A DNA stretch of 64,000 nucleotides from Muribaculaceae bacterium (GCA_017557625.1 JAFYYG010000065.1:1-64000), one strand, 5' to 3'. Positions 52,153 through 62,654 are shown, counted from the first letter of the stretch. The notes: generated from the letters alone by a model not told the origin. A program made the numbers and translations.

Positions 52153-53889
52153 ATGACTAAGCACATTTGTCACATATCACGTTTGGCGACATCGTTCCGC
52201 AGCATGGCACTTTTGGTTGTTATGTTGGGGGTGTGCTGGTTTAATGCTGGCTCACAGGTGATTATCAATGGTGTGCGAGCCTTTGCCGATGATGGCAGCA
52301 ATCTGCTCCTCTACAGCCTGCCGCAGTCGGCCTTTGGCAGCGATTTCTCTGCACAGGTTCAGGTCGATACCGCCTCGCATTGGCGCAATATCAGCGTTGC
52401 TGGTCAGCCACTTACGAGCAATCCCATCACCTTTGGCGATGTGAATGGCGACAAGGTGTATATTGTCAGGGCTATGGATAATGGCAATCAGGTGGTTAAA
52501 CGCCTCATGTTCACGTTTTTGCCCATTATTAGCATTGACGGCGACATGGGTTATGACTTTGTTGACACCCATGTTACCCTTATGGACCCCGACGGCACTA
52601 CCGACGAGGCGATGCGCGCCCAGGTGAAATGGCGCGGAGGATATACTAACACCGACGGTCGCCACAAGCGCAATTACAGTATCAAGTTTGTGGACGAGAA
52701 CGGTGAGAAGCAGAACCGCCGCCTGTTGGGGCTACGCCGCGACAACCACTGGAAGCTCGACGCGGGGCAGGTGGACCTCTCGCGCGTGCGCAACCGCTTC
52801 GCCACCGACCTGTGGCTCGACATGGCGCGTGAGCCTTACTACTTTGACCAGGCCCCCGACGTCTTATTAGGAGCGCGTGGCAAGATGGTGGAGGTGTTTG
52901 CTGGCGGCAGGTATATGGGTATCTATTCGCTCATTGAGAGTATTGACCGCAAACAGATGCAAGTGAGGAAGTATGACGAGGAAACCCATCAGATTCACGG
53001 CATGATATGGAATGCCGCCGTTTGGAGCAGAGTGGCCGAGTTCAAGCAATATGTGAACTACAACAATAACAGTCCCAATTATGACACCTTTGTAGTGGAA
53101 TATCCCGATTTTGAGGACGTTCATCCCACTCACCACGAAGACTTGTATAACGCCGTGAAATTTGTCGCCAACAGCAATGTGAGCTCTTATAATTCCCATG
53201 CCCATGAGTATTTCGACATGCCAGTGTTAATAGACTATGCCATTTTAATCCAGTTCCTGATATCGGTAGATAATGGCGTTAACAATATATTCTGGGCAAT
53301 CTATGACAGAGAAGTGGATAAGCGGCTCACACTTGCGGCTTGGGACCTCGACTGGTCGCTAGGCACTAACCGCGACTCGCTCGACTTCAGAGGTGGCAGG
53401 GCAGAGCCTGACCATGACTTCAAGTTTTCGAGCAAGGAGTTCAATATGTTTAAAGATCCGCAGTGCATCTACCACGCCGACATGATTGAACGATACTGGC
53501 AGTTGCGCAAGACGTGGCTTAGTGAAAAGAGCCTTATCAACAGGCTGAATGCTCTCGTCACCCCTCTGGTAGAGAGTGGGGCAGTGGCACGCGAGGAGGC
53601 TCGGTGGAGTGGCGACAGCGATATCAATGGTCTACCTCTTGATATTGTAGGCGAGAAAGAATACATAATCAATTGGATTAGGAGGCGCTTGTCGCATCTC
53701 GACCGCACCCTGATGCGCCACCCCTGTGACGTGAACAGCGATGGTGGTGTCACCGTCTATGACATAGTGCAGCTACAATCCTTTTTGCTTGAAGGCGGTT
53801 TGTATGATAGTAAATTAGACGTTAACGGCGACGGCAGCATCACGTCGTCGGACTTAACCATGCTTTATGATTATCTTTTAGGATATTGA
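52153..53889 (+). CDS. CotH-kinase family secreted protein with dockerin-like tail (copy 1)
   Basis: The 578-residue protein has a signal peptide (hydrophobic stretch SMALLVVMLGVCWFNAG). A small N-terminal beta domain precedes a CotH kinase-like domain with VKWRGGYTNTDGRHKRNYSIKF (split), LGLRRDNHWKLDAGQ, RNRFATDLWLDMA and LAAWDLDWSLG (a DxD-like site). The C-terminus has two dockerin-like repeats, DVNSDGGVTVYDIVQLQ and DVNGDGSITSSDLTMLY. CotH proteins are atypical kinases that phosphorylate other proteins. Start 52153 (MTKHICHI) is preferred; 52111 is an in-frame alternative. The paralogue follows after 4 bases. Confidence 0.85.
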   Translation: MTKHICHISRLATSFRSMALLVVMLGVCWFNAGSQVIINGVRAFADDGSNLLLYSLPQSAFGSDFSAQVQVDTASHWRNISVAGQPLTSNPITFGDVNGDKVYIVRAMDNGNQVVKRLMFTFLPIISIDGDMGYDFVDTHVTLMDPDGTTDEAMRAQVKWRGGYTNTDGRHKRNYSIKFVDENGEKQNRRLLGLRRDNHWKLDAGQVDLSRVRNRFATDLWLDMAREPYYFDQAPDVLLGARGKMVEVFAGGRYMGIYSLIESIDRKQMQVRKYDEETHQIHGMIWNAAVWSRVAEFKQYVNYNNNSPNYDTFVVEYPDFEDVHPTHHEDLYNAVKFVANSNVSSYNSHAHEYFDMPVLIDYAILIQFLISVDNGVNNIFWAIYDREVDKRLTLAAWDLDWSLGTNRDSLDFRGGRAEPDHDFKFSSKEFNMFKDPQCIYHADMIERYWQLRKTWLSEKSLINRLNALVTPLVESGAVAREEARWSGDSDINGLPLDIVGEKEYIINWIRRRLSHLDRTLMRHPCDVNSDGGVTVYDIVQLQSFLLEGGLYDSKLDVNGDGSITSSDLTMLYDYLLGY

Positions 53890-53893
53890 AACT

Positions 53894-55603
53894 ATGACAC
53901 ACCTAGTTAATAAACTCTTGATATTGACGGTTTTGTGGCTTGTGACTGGTGGCAGTGTGAGCGCAACGGTAAAACTCACGGTGAACGACTGTCCAGCATT
54001 CTGCGACAGTGCAGCAAGCACACTGTTAGTGTCGGTGCCGCAGCAGTGGTTTGGGGGAAGTCAAACTGTGACCGTTCAGGGTGCCGGCGGTTGTCAGGTT
54101 GTGAGTATCGATGGCATACCACTTGCCAGTGACGGCATGTTCACTTTTACTGACATCACAGGTAACAGGTCGTGGACTGTGCAGTGCGCCGATGGCAAGG
54201 AATATGCCTTGCAACTCACATATTTACCTATAGTTGGATTGGATGGTGACTTCGGCTATGACTATGCCCCAGGCACTATGATACTTGCCGAGCCAGGTCA
54301 GAGTGACAGTGAGACGATGACAGCCACCATAAAATGGCGTGGAAACACCACCAACACCCCCGAGAAGCACAAGCGCAACTACAGCATAAAATTTGTTGAT
54401 GCCAATGGCGAGAAGCAGAACCGCAAGTTGATGAATATGCGTCGCGACAACCATTGGATTCTCGATGCGGGGCAACCCGACATGGCACGTGTGCGCAACC
54501 GTGTAGCCACCGAGCTGTGGCTCGACATGGCGCGGCCGCCTCACTACTATGATCAGGCTCCCGATGTGCTCACTGGCGTGCGGGGCGAGGTGGTTGAGGT
54601 GTTCCTGGGCAGCGAATATCGTGGCATTTATTCTCTCACCGAGGCTATGGACCGCAAGCAGTTGCAGCTGGTGAAACACGACACTGTCAGCAATGTTTTT
54701 CATGGTGGTCTGTGGAAGACTGATGAGTTTAACTCTCAGACGGGATTCCGTCTGACTGAGCCGTTTAATGACTCCCTCCCCGACTATTGCAGCTTTGCTG
54801 TCAAGTACCCTGACTTTGAGGAGGTGTTCCCCACCAGCTATCAGGTGCTGTATGATGCCATTCACTCGATGGAGGTCAGCGAGAAGATAGAGACTTATAA
54901 TAGGTTGGTTGATAGGCACTTCGATATGCCGCCAATTATTGACTATACAATTTTTTACCTTACCCTTAATGCCAACGATAATTCGGCACGAAACATTTAT
55001 TGGCTGTGCTACGACCGAGCTGTTGACCCGCGGCTCTCGATTGCCGTGTGGGACCTCGACGCTTCGGTGGGGCAGACTTGGTCGCCCGTTGACTGGCGGC
55101 CGCCGCTCACCGCCTACAACTACTTCAAAATACCGTATAACTGGCTCTTTAAGATGCTGTTTCACAACAAGTGCAAATATCGTCAGGCTTTTCTCGACCG
55201 ATACGACGAGCTGCGGGGCTCTTGGCTCAGCACCGAGAGCCTGGTGAACCGATATGCCGCCGCCATCGACCGTCTCATCGACTGTGGAGCTGCAGTACGC
55301 GAGGAGCAGCGATGGAATGGTGACAGCGATCTCTACGGACACCCGCTAAATTTCGTTGAGGAGAAGCAGTACATCACCGAGTGGTTCACTAACCGCTTGC
55401 CGCTGCTCGATGTGTGGATGCATCACCACATCTGTGACGTGAACAACGATGGCAATGTCACTGCTGCCGATATCACTAGGCTATACGACTGTCTGCTGTT
55501 TGGCGACGAGCAGGACTATGACGAGCATCTCGACACCAATTTCGACGGAGCAATCACTTCCAGCGACATCACCAATGTCTATGACGTGCTGCTTGGGAAT
55601 TAG
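53894..55603 (+). CDS. CotH-kinase family secreted protein with dockerin-like tail (copy 2)
   Basis: The 569-residue paralogue of the preceding gene has a signal peptide (LLILTVLWLVTGGSVSA), the CotH blocks IKWRGNTTNTPEKHKRNYSIKF (split), MNMRRDNHWILDAGQ, RNRVATELWLDMARPP, and AVWDLDASVGQTWS with the acidic site. The tail has DVNNDGNVTAADITRLYD and DTNFDGAITSSDITNVYD. The two genes almost abut, so they are one transcript that arose by tandem duplication. The dockerin repeats are like those of the C10 protease, which suggests a shared anchoring or sorting role; no cohesin gene is visible. Confidence 0.87.
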   Translation: MTHLVNKLLILTVLWLVTGGSVSATVKLTVNDCPAFCDSAASTLLVSVPQQWFGGSQTVTVQGAGGCQVVSIDGIPLASDGMFTFTDITGNRSWTVQCADGKEYALQLTYLPIVGLDGDFGYDYAPGTMILAEPGQSDSETMTATIKWRGNTTNTPEKHKRNYSIKFVDANGEKQNRKLMNMRRDNHWILDAGQPDMARVRNRVATELWLDMARPPHYYDQAPDVLTGVRGEVVEVFLGSEYRGIYSLTEAMDRKQLQLVKHDTVSNVFHGGLWKTDEFNSQTGFRLTEPFNDSLPDYCSFAVKYPDFEEVFPTSYQVLYDAIHSMEVSEKIETYNRLVDRHFDMPPIIDYTIFYLTLNANDNSARNIYWLCYDRAVDPRLSIAVWDLDASVGQTWSPVDWRPPLTAYNYFKIPYNWLFKMLFHNKCKYRQAFLDRYDELRGSWLSTESLVNRYAAAIDRLIDCGAAVREEQRWNGDSDLYGHPLNFVEEKQYITEWFTNRLPLLDVWMHHHICDVNNDGNVTAADITRLYDCLLFGDEQDYDEHLDTNFDGAITSSDITNVYDVLLGN

Positions 55604-55970
55604 ACTGGCAACAACGACTCTGGTGAACGCCACGCTTGCGGCTCATTGCGAAAACAGCACCCTAGTCTGCTTGCCGCTTGCTTTCCTGGGTTGTGGTGTT
55701 CACGTTTTATGTGAGAAGCTGAGAAGATTCATTGCTAAAGTTTGTGTGTTATTGATAATTAATATTTCTTAAATTAATCTAAAGTTTAGGCTTATTGTGG
55801 TTGTTTATGTGGTGTTAGGTGTTGTTGTTGTTGCTAATATAGCTGATATTTACTACCTTTGCACCGCAATTCCGTGAGGAGGGGGCTCTGAAGCTTCCTC
55901 TATTTTGTTATAAAATGGGAAACGTGGATGCGATTTGTCAGGTTTCCCCGCATTTAAAGGTAATAAAAGA
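55604..55970. other. Intergenic region with the rimP promoter
   Basis: This 367-base gap has no gene I can support. The first part has a long-range inverted pair (GTGAACGCCAC near 55622 and GTGGTGTTCAC near 55694, one mismatch) that could terminate the CotH transcript. The second part carries the rimP promoter. Confidence 0.5.
55828..55873 (+). promoter_or_regulatory. Promoter of the rimP-nusA-infB operon
   Basis: TTGTTG (55828-55833), 20 bases, then TACCTTTG (55854-55861) matches the Bacteroidetes promoter. CTTTGCACCGCAATTCC at 55857-55873 is identical to the same 17 bases of the tRNA-Asp promoter. A leader of about 100 bases follows before the rimP start. Confidence 0.7.
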
Positions 55971-56435
55971 ATGATAGACAAGAAAGAACTCACATCTGTT
56001 ATAAATGAGGCGCTTGAGGGCAGCAAGATGTTTCTCGTGGACCTCAAGGTGAGCGGTGATAATGTGATTGACGTGCAGCTCGACAGCCTGGAGAGCATCA
56101 CTATCGATGACTGCATTGCAGTGAACGATGCTGTGCACGCGGCATTTGACCAAGACGTGGAGGACTATGAGCTGACTGTTGGCTCTTACAGTCTCACCGA
56201 GCCTTTCAAGGTGCTGAAGCAATATGAGAAAAACGTGGGCGGCGAGGTAGAAGTGCTCACTGCCGACGGCAAGAAACTCAAAGGCATCCTTACCGAGGTC
56301 ACCGATGAGAATTTCACCATTACCGTTGCCACCAAGACCAAGATAGAGGGCAAGAAACGCCCCGAGATGGTTGACGTGCCTCACACCTTTAAATATGACG
56401 AAATAAAATACACTAAAAATATATTACAGTTTTAA
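55971..56435 (+). CDS. rimP: Ribosome maturation factor RimP
   Basis: The 154-residue protein is needed for 30S subunit maturation. The N-terminal alpha/beta domain has FLVDLKVSGDNVIDVQLDS (split) and DDCIAVNDAV. YELTVGSYSLTEPFK and the C-terminal Sm-like fold (about 85-150) follow. ATG 55971 (MIDKKELTSV) is chosen over 55935, because the added 12 residues are not homologous. The gene is in the classical rimP-nusA-infB order. Confidence 0.94.
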   Translation: MIDKKELTSVINEALEGSKMFLVDLKVSGDNVIDVQLDSLESITIDDCIAVNDAVHAAFDQDVEDYELTVGSYSLTEPFKVLKQYEKNVGGEVEVLTADGKKLKGILTEVTDENFTITVATKTKIEGKKRPEMVDVPHTFKYDEIKYTKNILQF

Positions 56436-56441
56436 AGAATT

Positions 56442-57704
56442 ATGGCTAAGAAAGTAGAAATGGTCGATATGGCCGACCAGTTTGCGGAGTTTAAAGAGTT
56501 GAAAAACATCGATAAGACCACTATGATCAGTGTCTTGGAGGAGTCGTTCCGTAGCGTGATTGCCAAGATGTTTGGCAGTGACGAGAATTTCGACGTTATC
56601 ATGAACCCCGACAAGGGTGACTGTGAGATTTATCAGAATCTCGAGGTTGTTCCCGATGGAGAGGTTGAGAATCCCAACCAGCAGATTGGTCTGACCGATG
56701 CCCGCAACGATGAGGAGAGCCCCGACCCCGACTGCGAGATTGGCGAGGAGCACACACGTAAGATTGACTTCGCGAAGTTTGGTCGCCGCGCTATCCTGAA
56801 CCTGCGGCAGACTCTTGCCAGCAAAATCCTTGACTTGCAGAAAGACGCCATCTATAACAAGTTCAAGGATTTGGAAGGTGACTTGGTGAGCGGTGAGGTG
56901 TATCAGACATGGAAGCGCGAGGTGCTATTGCTCGATGATGACAAGAACGAACTAATCCTGCCCAAAGACCAGCAGATTCCCACCGACATCTACCACAAGG
57001 GCGACACCGTGCGCGCCGTCATCCACAAAGTTGACAACCAGAACAACAATCCCAAGATTATCGTTTCCCGCACAAGCGACCTGTTCTTGCGCCGACTCTT
57101 TGAGCTTGAGGTTCCTGAGATTCACGACGGCCTCATCGTGATTCGCGCCGTTGCCCGCAAGCCTGGCGAGCGTGCCAAGATTGCCGTGGAGAGCTATGAC
57201 GACCGCATCGACCCTGTGGGCGCTTGCGTGGGCGTTAAGGGTTCGCGCATTCATGGCATCGTGCGTGAGTTGCGCAACGAGAACATCGACGTGATCAACT
57301 ACACTCCCGACCCGGTAATCTTCATCCAGCGCGCTCTCAGCCCCGCCAAGATAACTACCATTCGCATTGATGAGGAAACCAAGCATGCCGAGGTGTTCCT
57401 GCGTCCTGAGGAGGTGTCTCTCGCCATTGGCCGCGGCGGTTTGAACATCAAGCTTGCCTCGATGCTCTCGGGCTATACCATCGATGTCTATCGTGACCTC
57501 GACAACGATGAGGACGACGTATATCTTGATGGCTTCAACGACGAGATCGACCAGTGGGTAATCGATGCCCTGAAGGCGATAGGCTGTGCCACCGCCAAGG
57601 CCGTTCTCAACACCCCGCGTCAGGAACTCATCGACCGTGCCGACCTTGAGGAAGACACTGTTGATGAAGTGCTTGAGATTCTGAAGGCAGAGTTTGAGGA
57701 TTAG
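56442..57704 (+). CDS. nusA: Transcription termination/antitermination factor NusA
   Basis: The 420-residue protein has an N-terminal RNA polymerase-binding domain (1-135), S1 domain (about 145-210), KH1 with GVKGSRIHGIVRELRNENID split near 265-285, and KH2 with LAIGRGGLNIKLAS. A short helix-hairpin-like end, DEVLEILKAEFED, follows. It binds RNA polymerase and nascent RNA. It lies 6 bases after rimP and is part of the same operon. Confidence 0.96.
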   Translation: MAKKVEMVDMADQFAEFKELKNIDKTTMISVLEESFRSVIAKMFGSDENFDVIMNPDKGDCEIYQNLEVVPDGEVENPNQQIGLTDARNDEESPDPDCEIGEEHTRKIDFAKFGRRAILNLRQTLASKILDLQKDAIYNKFKDLEGDLVSGEVYQTWKREVLLLDDDKNELILPKDQQIPTDIYHKGDTVRAVIHKVDNQNNNPKIIVSRTSDLFLRRLFELEVPEIHDGLIVIRAVARKPGERAKIAVESYDDRIDPVGACVGVKGSRIHGIVRELRNENIDVINYTPDPVIFIQRALSPAKITTIRIDEETKHAEVFLRPEEVSLAIGRGGLNIKLASMLSGYTIDVYRDLDNDEDDVYLDGFNDEIDQWVIDALKAIGCATAKAVLNTPRQELIDRADLEEDTVDEVLEILKAEFED

Positions 57705-57806
57705 TTTATTGTTCATACATAGTTAATCTAGAATTACAAAAAACTCTCTCTTCCCTGCGACTTTATTAAAATTACACAAACTTCTATAACTCGTTATCCA
57801 ATATTT

Positions 57807-60545
57807 ATGCGTGTAAAATTAAGTAAAATAATCAAAGATTTGAACGTTGGCCTACAGACCGTCCAAGACTTCTTTGAAAAGAAGAAGATTGACATAGAGG
57901 TTACCCCCAACACCAAGATTGATGAAGACGTGCTCGACATCCTCATCAAGGAATTCAAGCCCGACATGGAGCAGAAGCTAAAGTCGGAGTACCTGACTAA
58001 TGCCCGTCAAAAAGACAAGGCGAAACCTGCCGAGGAGGCTGAGACGCCCAAGCAGCATGAGGAAATCAAGACCGAGACACAAATCATCAAACCCAAAGTG
58101 GTGGGGAAAATCAATCTTGAGGAGGCTGGTAAGCCGGCAAAAAAAGAGAAGAAAGAAAAGCCTGAAAAAAAGGAACCTGTTAAACCCAAGGCAGAGCCAA
58201 AAACTCAGGCTCCAAAGGCTGAGAAGCCATTGGTTGAAAAGAAAACGGCCACTGAGGTTGCAACAGATGTTGAAGCCACTGCTGTAGAAACTGCTCCAGC
58301 CGAAGAACCAAAGAAAGAGGAAATCTTCACGACCCGCATCCCTGAGTTGAAGACCAACATCAACGTGGTGGGCAAGATAGACCTCTCGGCAATAAACCAA
58401 TCTACACGCCCCAAGAAGAAGACCAAGGAGGAGCGCAAACAAGAGCGCATCGCCAAGGAGAAGGCGCGTCTGGGCGAGGACGGCGTGAAGAAGAAACGCC
58501 GCCGCATAGGAAAAGAGAAGGTAGATATCGAGAAAGCGGCACAGCAAATCAATGCCAGCAGCAAGACGGCTAAGAACAAGGATAACGAGAGCCAGTCGGG
58601 CAAGAAGAAAGATAAGAAGGCTAAACGACCATTGCGTCCGCAAATCAACGAGGAAGACGTTCAGCGTCAGGTGAAAGAGACGTTGGCACGTCTCACTACC
58701 AAGAAGCAGAACATGGGTGCCAAGTGGCGCCGTGAGAAGCGTGAGGCAGTGCGCGAGGAAGAGAGTAAGGAGGCCGCTCTGCAAGCCGCCGAGAGGAAAA
58801 TTCTCAAACTTACAGAGTTTGTGACTGCCAACGACCTAGCCATGATGATGAACGTGCCTATCAATAAGGTGATTGGCACTTGCATGAGCTTGGGTGTGAT
58901 GGTGTCTATCAACCAGCGCCTCGATGCCGAGACCATCAATATCGTGGCCGAGGAGTTTGGCTTTAAGACCGAATATGAGAGCGCCGACGTGGTGGAGGCA
59001 ATACACGAGGAAGAAGACAACCCCGAAGACCTCCAGCAGCGTCCACCAGTGGTAACTGTGATGGGTCACGTGGACCACGGTAAGACCTCGTTGCTCGACT
59101 ACATACGCAAGAGTAACGTGATTGCCGGCGAGGCGGGCGGTATCACTCAGCACATCGGTGCTTATAACGTGAAGCTGCCCAATGGCCGCCGCATCACCTT
59201 CCTTGACACTCCTGGCCACGAGGCGTTTACTGCTATGCGTGCCCGTGGTGCCAAGGTTACCGATATCGTTATCGTGATTGTTGCCGCCGACGACAATGTG
59301 ATGCCTCAAACCAAAGAGGCTCTGAACCATGCTTCGGCAGCTGGTGTGCCCATTATATTTGCTATCAACAAGATAGATAAGGATGGCGCTAATCCCGAGA
59401 AAATCAAGGAAGAGCTTGCCAATCTCAACTACCTTGTAGAGGAATGGGGCGGCAAGTACCAGAGCCAGGATATCTCGGCCAAGAAGGGTATTGGCGTGGA
59501 GGAACTTATGGAGAAAGTGCTCCTTGAAGCCGATATGCTTGACCTCAAGGCTAACCCCGACCGCAAGGCAACTGGCTCAATTATTGAGTCCTCGCTAGAT
59601 AAAGGACGTGGCTACATCGCCACCGTGCTGGTAGATAACGGCACTTTGAGGGTGGGCGACATCGTGCTTGCTGGTACTCATTACGGCAAGGTGAAGGCAA
59701 TGTTCAACGAGCGTAACCAACGCATCCATGAGGCTAAACCTTCATCTCCAGCGTTGATATTGGGATTGAACGGTGCACCTACCGCAGGCGATAAGTTCAA
59801 TGTGATGGATACCGACCAAGAGGCCCGCCAAATCGCAAACCGCCGCGAGCAATTGCAACGTGAGCAGGTTCAGCGCACCCAGCATCGCCGTACTCTCGAG
59901 GATATTGGCCGATTGCGCGCACTGGGTGAGTTCCATGAACTCAACATCATCGTCAAGGGTGACGTGGATGGTTCTATCGAGGCGTTGAGCGACTCTCTCA
60001 TCAAGCTTTCTACTCCCGAGGTTCAGGTCAATGTCATCCACAAGGCTGTGGGCGCCATCAGCGAGAGCGATGTCACTCTGGCTGCTGCCAGTGATGCATA
60101 TATTATTGGCTTCCAGGTGCGTCCTTCGGTTGATGCTAAGCGCTTGGCAGCGCAAGAGGGTGTTGACATCCGCATCTACTCCATCATCTATGATGCTATT
60201 GAGGAGATTAAGAGTGCCATGGAAGGCATGCTCTCTCCCGACATCAAAGAGGAGGTCATCGGCAACGCTGAAATCAAGGAGGTTTACCACATCAGCAAGG
60301 TGGGCACTATTGCCGGTGCCATGGTCAAAGACGGCAAACTCAAACGTGGCTGCAAAGTGCGCGTGATTCGCGACGGTATTGTGCGTCACACAGGTACTTT
60401 GGCTTCGCTCAAGCGCTTCAAGGACGACGCCAAGGAGGTTACCAGCGGCTATGAGTGTGGCTTCAGCATCCAGAGCTACAACGACCTTGTAGTAGGCGAC
60501 ATCGTCGAGGCATTCGAGGAAATCGAGGTGCAGAAGACGCTGTAA
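57807..60545 (+). CDS. infB: Translation initiation factor IF-2
   Basis: The 912-residue GTPase brings fMet-tRNA to the ribosome. It starts with an IF2_N domain (1-50), followed by a long charged Lys/Glu/Ala/Pro-rich linker (about 60-310). The G domain has G1 GHVDHGKT at about 419-426, DTPGHE and NKID, then domains II-IV with the C2 domain at the end (from about 820). Length and linker are typical for Bacteroidetes IF-2. It is the last gene of the rimP-nusA-infB operon. Confidence 0.97.
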   Translation: MRVKLSKIIKDLNVGLQTVQDFFEKKKIDIEVTPNTKIDEDVLDILIKEFKPDMEQKLKSEYLTNARQKDKAKPAEEAETPKQHEEIKTETQIIKPKVVGKINLEEAGKPAKKEKKEKPEKKEPVKPKAEPKTQAPKAEKPLVEKKTATEVATDVEATAVETAPAEEPKKEEIFTTRIPELKTNINVVGKIDLSAINQSTRPKKKTKEERKQERIAKEKARLGEDGVKKKRRRIGKEKVDIEKAAQQINASSKTAKNKDNESQSGKKKDKKAKRPLRPQINEEDVQRQVKETLARLTTKKQNMGAKWRREKREAVREEESKEAALQAAERKILKLTEFVTANDLAMMMNVPINKVIGTCMSLGVMVSINQRLDAETINIVAEEFGFKTEYESADVVEAIHEEEDNPEDLQQRPPVVTVMGHVDHGKTSLLDYIRKSNVIAGEAGGITQHIGAYNVKLPNGRRITFLDTPGHEAFTAMRARGAKVTDIVIVIVAADDNVMPQTKEALNHASAAGVPIIFAINKIDKDGANPEKIKEELANLNYLVEEWGGKYQSQDISAKKGIGVEELMEKVLLEADMLDLKANPDRKATGSIIESSLDKGRGYIATVLVDNGTLRVGDIVLAGTHYGKVKAMFNERNQRIHEAKPSSPALILGLNGAPTAGDKFNVMDTDQEARQIANRREQLQREQVQRTQHRRTLEDIGRLRALGEFHELNIIVKGDVDGSIEALSDSLIKLSTPEVQVNVIHKAVGAISESDVTLAAASDAYIIGFQVRPSVDAKRLAAQEGVDIRIYSIIYDAIEEIKSAMEGMLSPDIKEEVIGNAEIKEVYHISKVGTIAGAMVKDGKLKRGCKVRVIRDGIVRHTGTLASLKRFKDDAKEVTSGYECGFSIQSYNDLVVGDIVEAFEEIEVQKTL

Positions 60546-60697
60546 AATAAGTTATAAGTTAAGGTTTAAGTGTTAAGTATTTATTGGCAACATTTAAGTG
60601 CTTAACACTTTTACTTTACACTTATCACATTGTTACTTAGTACTTTGTACTTAACACATTGTACTTAACACTTTACACTTAACACTTTACACTTAAA
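60546..60697. repeat. Word-like repeats (ACTTAACACTTT family) between infB and folK
   Basis: Most of this 152-base gap consists of variants of TTAAGTGTTAAG and its inverse ACACTTAACACTTT. The repeats run up to the folK start codon. Hairpins can form between the two orientations, so it could also act as a terminator. Confidence 0.8.
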
Positions 60698-61174
60698 TTG
60701 CTTTATTATCTGAACATAGGCTCTAACCTAGACGACCGAGAGGGTAACCTCTGGGCTGCCGACTTGAGGCTGTCTCTCGACCTGGGACTGGTTATGGCGC
60801 GCTCCTCCATCGTTGAGAGCGAGCCTTGGGGATTTGAGAGCGAGAACGGCTTCCTCAATATGGGCATCGCCGTCGAGAGCCGCTTTTCGCCCATCGAGGC
60901 GCTCAACATCATCCACGACATTGAATATGAGCTAAATCACGGTCACAGTCACCGAGATGATGACGGGAACTATGTGGACCGTCTCGTTGATATCGACATC
61001 ATGGCTATCGATGAGTTGGTAATCGACCTGCCCAGTCTGCAAGTGCCTCACCGACACTTGCCTCACCGCGACTTCTTCCTAAAACCCATGGCAGAACTTG
61101 CTCCCGAGTGGCAGCACCCCATCCTCCACCTGACCCCTCAGCAGATGCTGGAAGCGCTAGAGAATAGAGGATAG
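60698..61174 (+). CDS. folK: 2-amino-4-hydroxy-6-hydroxymethyldihydropteridine pyrophosphokinase
   Basis: The 158-residue enzyme (HPPK) transfers pyrophosphate from ATP to 6-hydroxymethyl-7,8-dihydropterin in folate synthesis. It has LNIGSNLDDREGNL, SSIVESEPWGF, a VDRLVDIDIMAIDEL signature with the metal-binding aspartates, and PHRHLPHRDFFLKPMAEL. The frame starts with TTG at 60698 (M-LYYLNIGSN), the only start upstream of the conserved GSN loop. The start follows immediately after the tandem repeats. Confidence 0.93.
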   Translation: MLYYLNIGSNLDDREGNLWAADLRLSLDLGLVMARSSIVESEPWGFESENGFLNMGIAVESRFSPIEALNIIHDIEYELNHGHSHRDDDGNYVDRLVDIDIMAIDELVIDLPSLQVPHRHLPHRDFFLKPMAELAPEWQHPILHLTPQQMLEALENRG

Positions 61175-61214
61175 TGAAAAGTGAATGCGTTTAACCCAAA
61201 TCGGTCATTCGGGA

Positions 61215-62654
61215 TTAATCTTTTTTGTCGCTTTGCTTTAGTTGCTCTACGAAGTCGTCGATGCGTTTCAGTTCTTTTGGTATGTCAATTTCTTGTGGGC
61301 AATGTTTGACGTTCACGCAATGTCGGCAGCTGATGCAGTGGTTGGCTTGGCGCAGTTTGGGCACGCTGCGGTCGTAACCCACGAGGAAGACTTTTCGGGC
61401 TTTCTTGTATTCGCTGTCGTTCTCATCTTTTATGAGGTTGCCTTCTTTTATGCACTTATTATAGTGCTTGAAGATAGCAGGGATGTCAAGACCGTAGGGA
61501 CATGGCATACAGTACTTGCAGTCGTTGCAAGGGACAAGAGGCAGTGCTACAAATTTCTTGGCTATATTTTCAAGAAATTGCTCTTCCTTAGGGGTGATGG
61601 GTCTTAACGGCGAGTAGGTGATGATATTCTCCATCAGGTGATCCATGTAGGTCATGCCGCTGAGCACGGTGAGCACGCCGTCGGGTGTGCCGGCAAAGCG
61701 GAATGCCCAAGACGCCACACTGCTTTTGGGGTCACGGCGTTTCATCTCCGCCACTATGGCATCGGGCAGATTGGCTAGTCGCCCTCCCAGAAGCGGTTCC
61801 ATAATAATAGCTGGGATGTCGCGTTTTTTCAGCTCGTTATAGAGATATTCGGCATTTGTGTTGTCTTTGTTGATTTCATTGGCGTGCTTCCAGTCGATGT
61901 AGTTGAGCTCAATCTGCACAAAGTCCCAGTGGTAGTCACCATCATCATGCCATTCCAGCAGGTTGTTAAACACCGAGATGTCGCCGTGGTAGCTGAATCC
62001 CAGGTTACGGATTTTGCCAGCCTCTTTCTGCTCCACGAGCCAGTCGAGGAGTCCGTTCTCGGCATATCGGTGGTCAAACTCCTCGGGACCGTTCTCTCCC
62101 ATCCCCACGGCGTGGAGTAGCAAATAATCGACATAGTCCACTTGCAGCTCCTTGAGCGAGTTGTAGAACATCTTTTGTCCCTCCTCCAGCGGCCATGTAT
62201 CGGGATCGAAGTTTGAGAGCTTGGTGGCGATGAGATATTTGTCGCGAGGATGGCGGCTGAGGGCTATTCCTGTAGCCCTTTCGCTCCTGCCCTGGCAGTA
62301 AACTGGCGAGGTGTCGATATAGTTCACGCCATGCTCAAGGGCAAAGTCTATCTCCTTGTTCACCAGCTCCTGGTCAATGGGCGCGTCGGGGGGTGCCGAC
62401 TCTCCGCCCTCCACTGGTAGTCGCATCATGCCGTAGCCCAGCAGCGACACACGGTCTCCGGTATTAGGGTTGGTGCGATAGGTCATTTTATCTTTTGGCA
62501 CATCGGCCTCGGAGATTGCGCCTGAGGTATTTACTTCTTCTTTATTGCTGCATGCGGAGAGCATTCCCGATGCTACTCCCGTCGCTATGGCAGCCTCACC
62601 AGCCACCTTAAAAAAGCGGCGTCGGCTTATGTTGTTTTTTAGTTCAGAGTTCAT
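61215..62654 (-). CDS. Tat-exported aldo/keto reductase with 4Fe-4S ferredoxin domain
   Basis: The 479-residue protein has a twin-arginine signal (SRRRFFKVAGEAAIA, about 10-24). The AKR TIM barrel (about 50-360) has LGYGMMRLP and YIDTSPVYCQG with catalytic Asp and Tyr, LIATKLS with Lys, and LLLHAVG with His. A C-terminal ferredoxin-like part has CNDCKYCMPCPYG and CISCRHCVNVKHCP for iron-sulfur clusters. It likely reduces an unknown carbonyl or acts in electron transfer outside the cytoplasm. The neighbouring polyferredoxin gene on the same strand suggests a shared pathway. Confidence 0.88.
   Translation of the reverse strand: MNSELKNNISRRRFFKVAGEAAIATGVASGMLSACSNKEEVNTSGAISEADVPKDKMTYRTNPNTGDRVSLLGYGMMRLPVEGGESAPPDAPIDQELVNKEIDFALEHGVNYIDTSPVYCQGRSERATGIALSRHPRDKYLIATKLSNFDPDTWPLEEGQKMFYNSLKELQVDYVDYLLLHAVGMGENGPEEFDHRYAENGLLDWLVEQKEAGKIRNLGFSYHGDISVFNNLLEWHDDGDYHWDFVQIELNYIDWKHANEINKDNTNAEYLYNELKKRDIPAIIMEPLLGGRLANLPDAIVAEMKRRDPKSSVASWAFRFAGTPDGVLTVLSGMTYMDHLMENIITYSPLRPITPKEEQFLENIAKKFVALPLVPCNDCKYCMPCPYGLDIPAIFKHYNKCIKEGNLIKDENDSEYKKARKVFLVGYDRSVPKLRQANHCISCRHCVNVKHCPQEIDIPKELKRIDDFVEQLKQSDKKD

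Noticed and set aside
54224-55342. Long antisense open frame (372 codons) inside the second CotH gene
   Set aside because: No recognisable motif; the sense strand has CotH and dockerin motifs.
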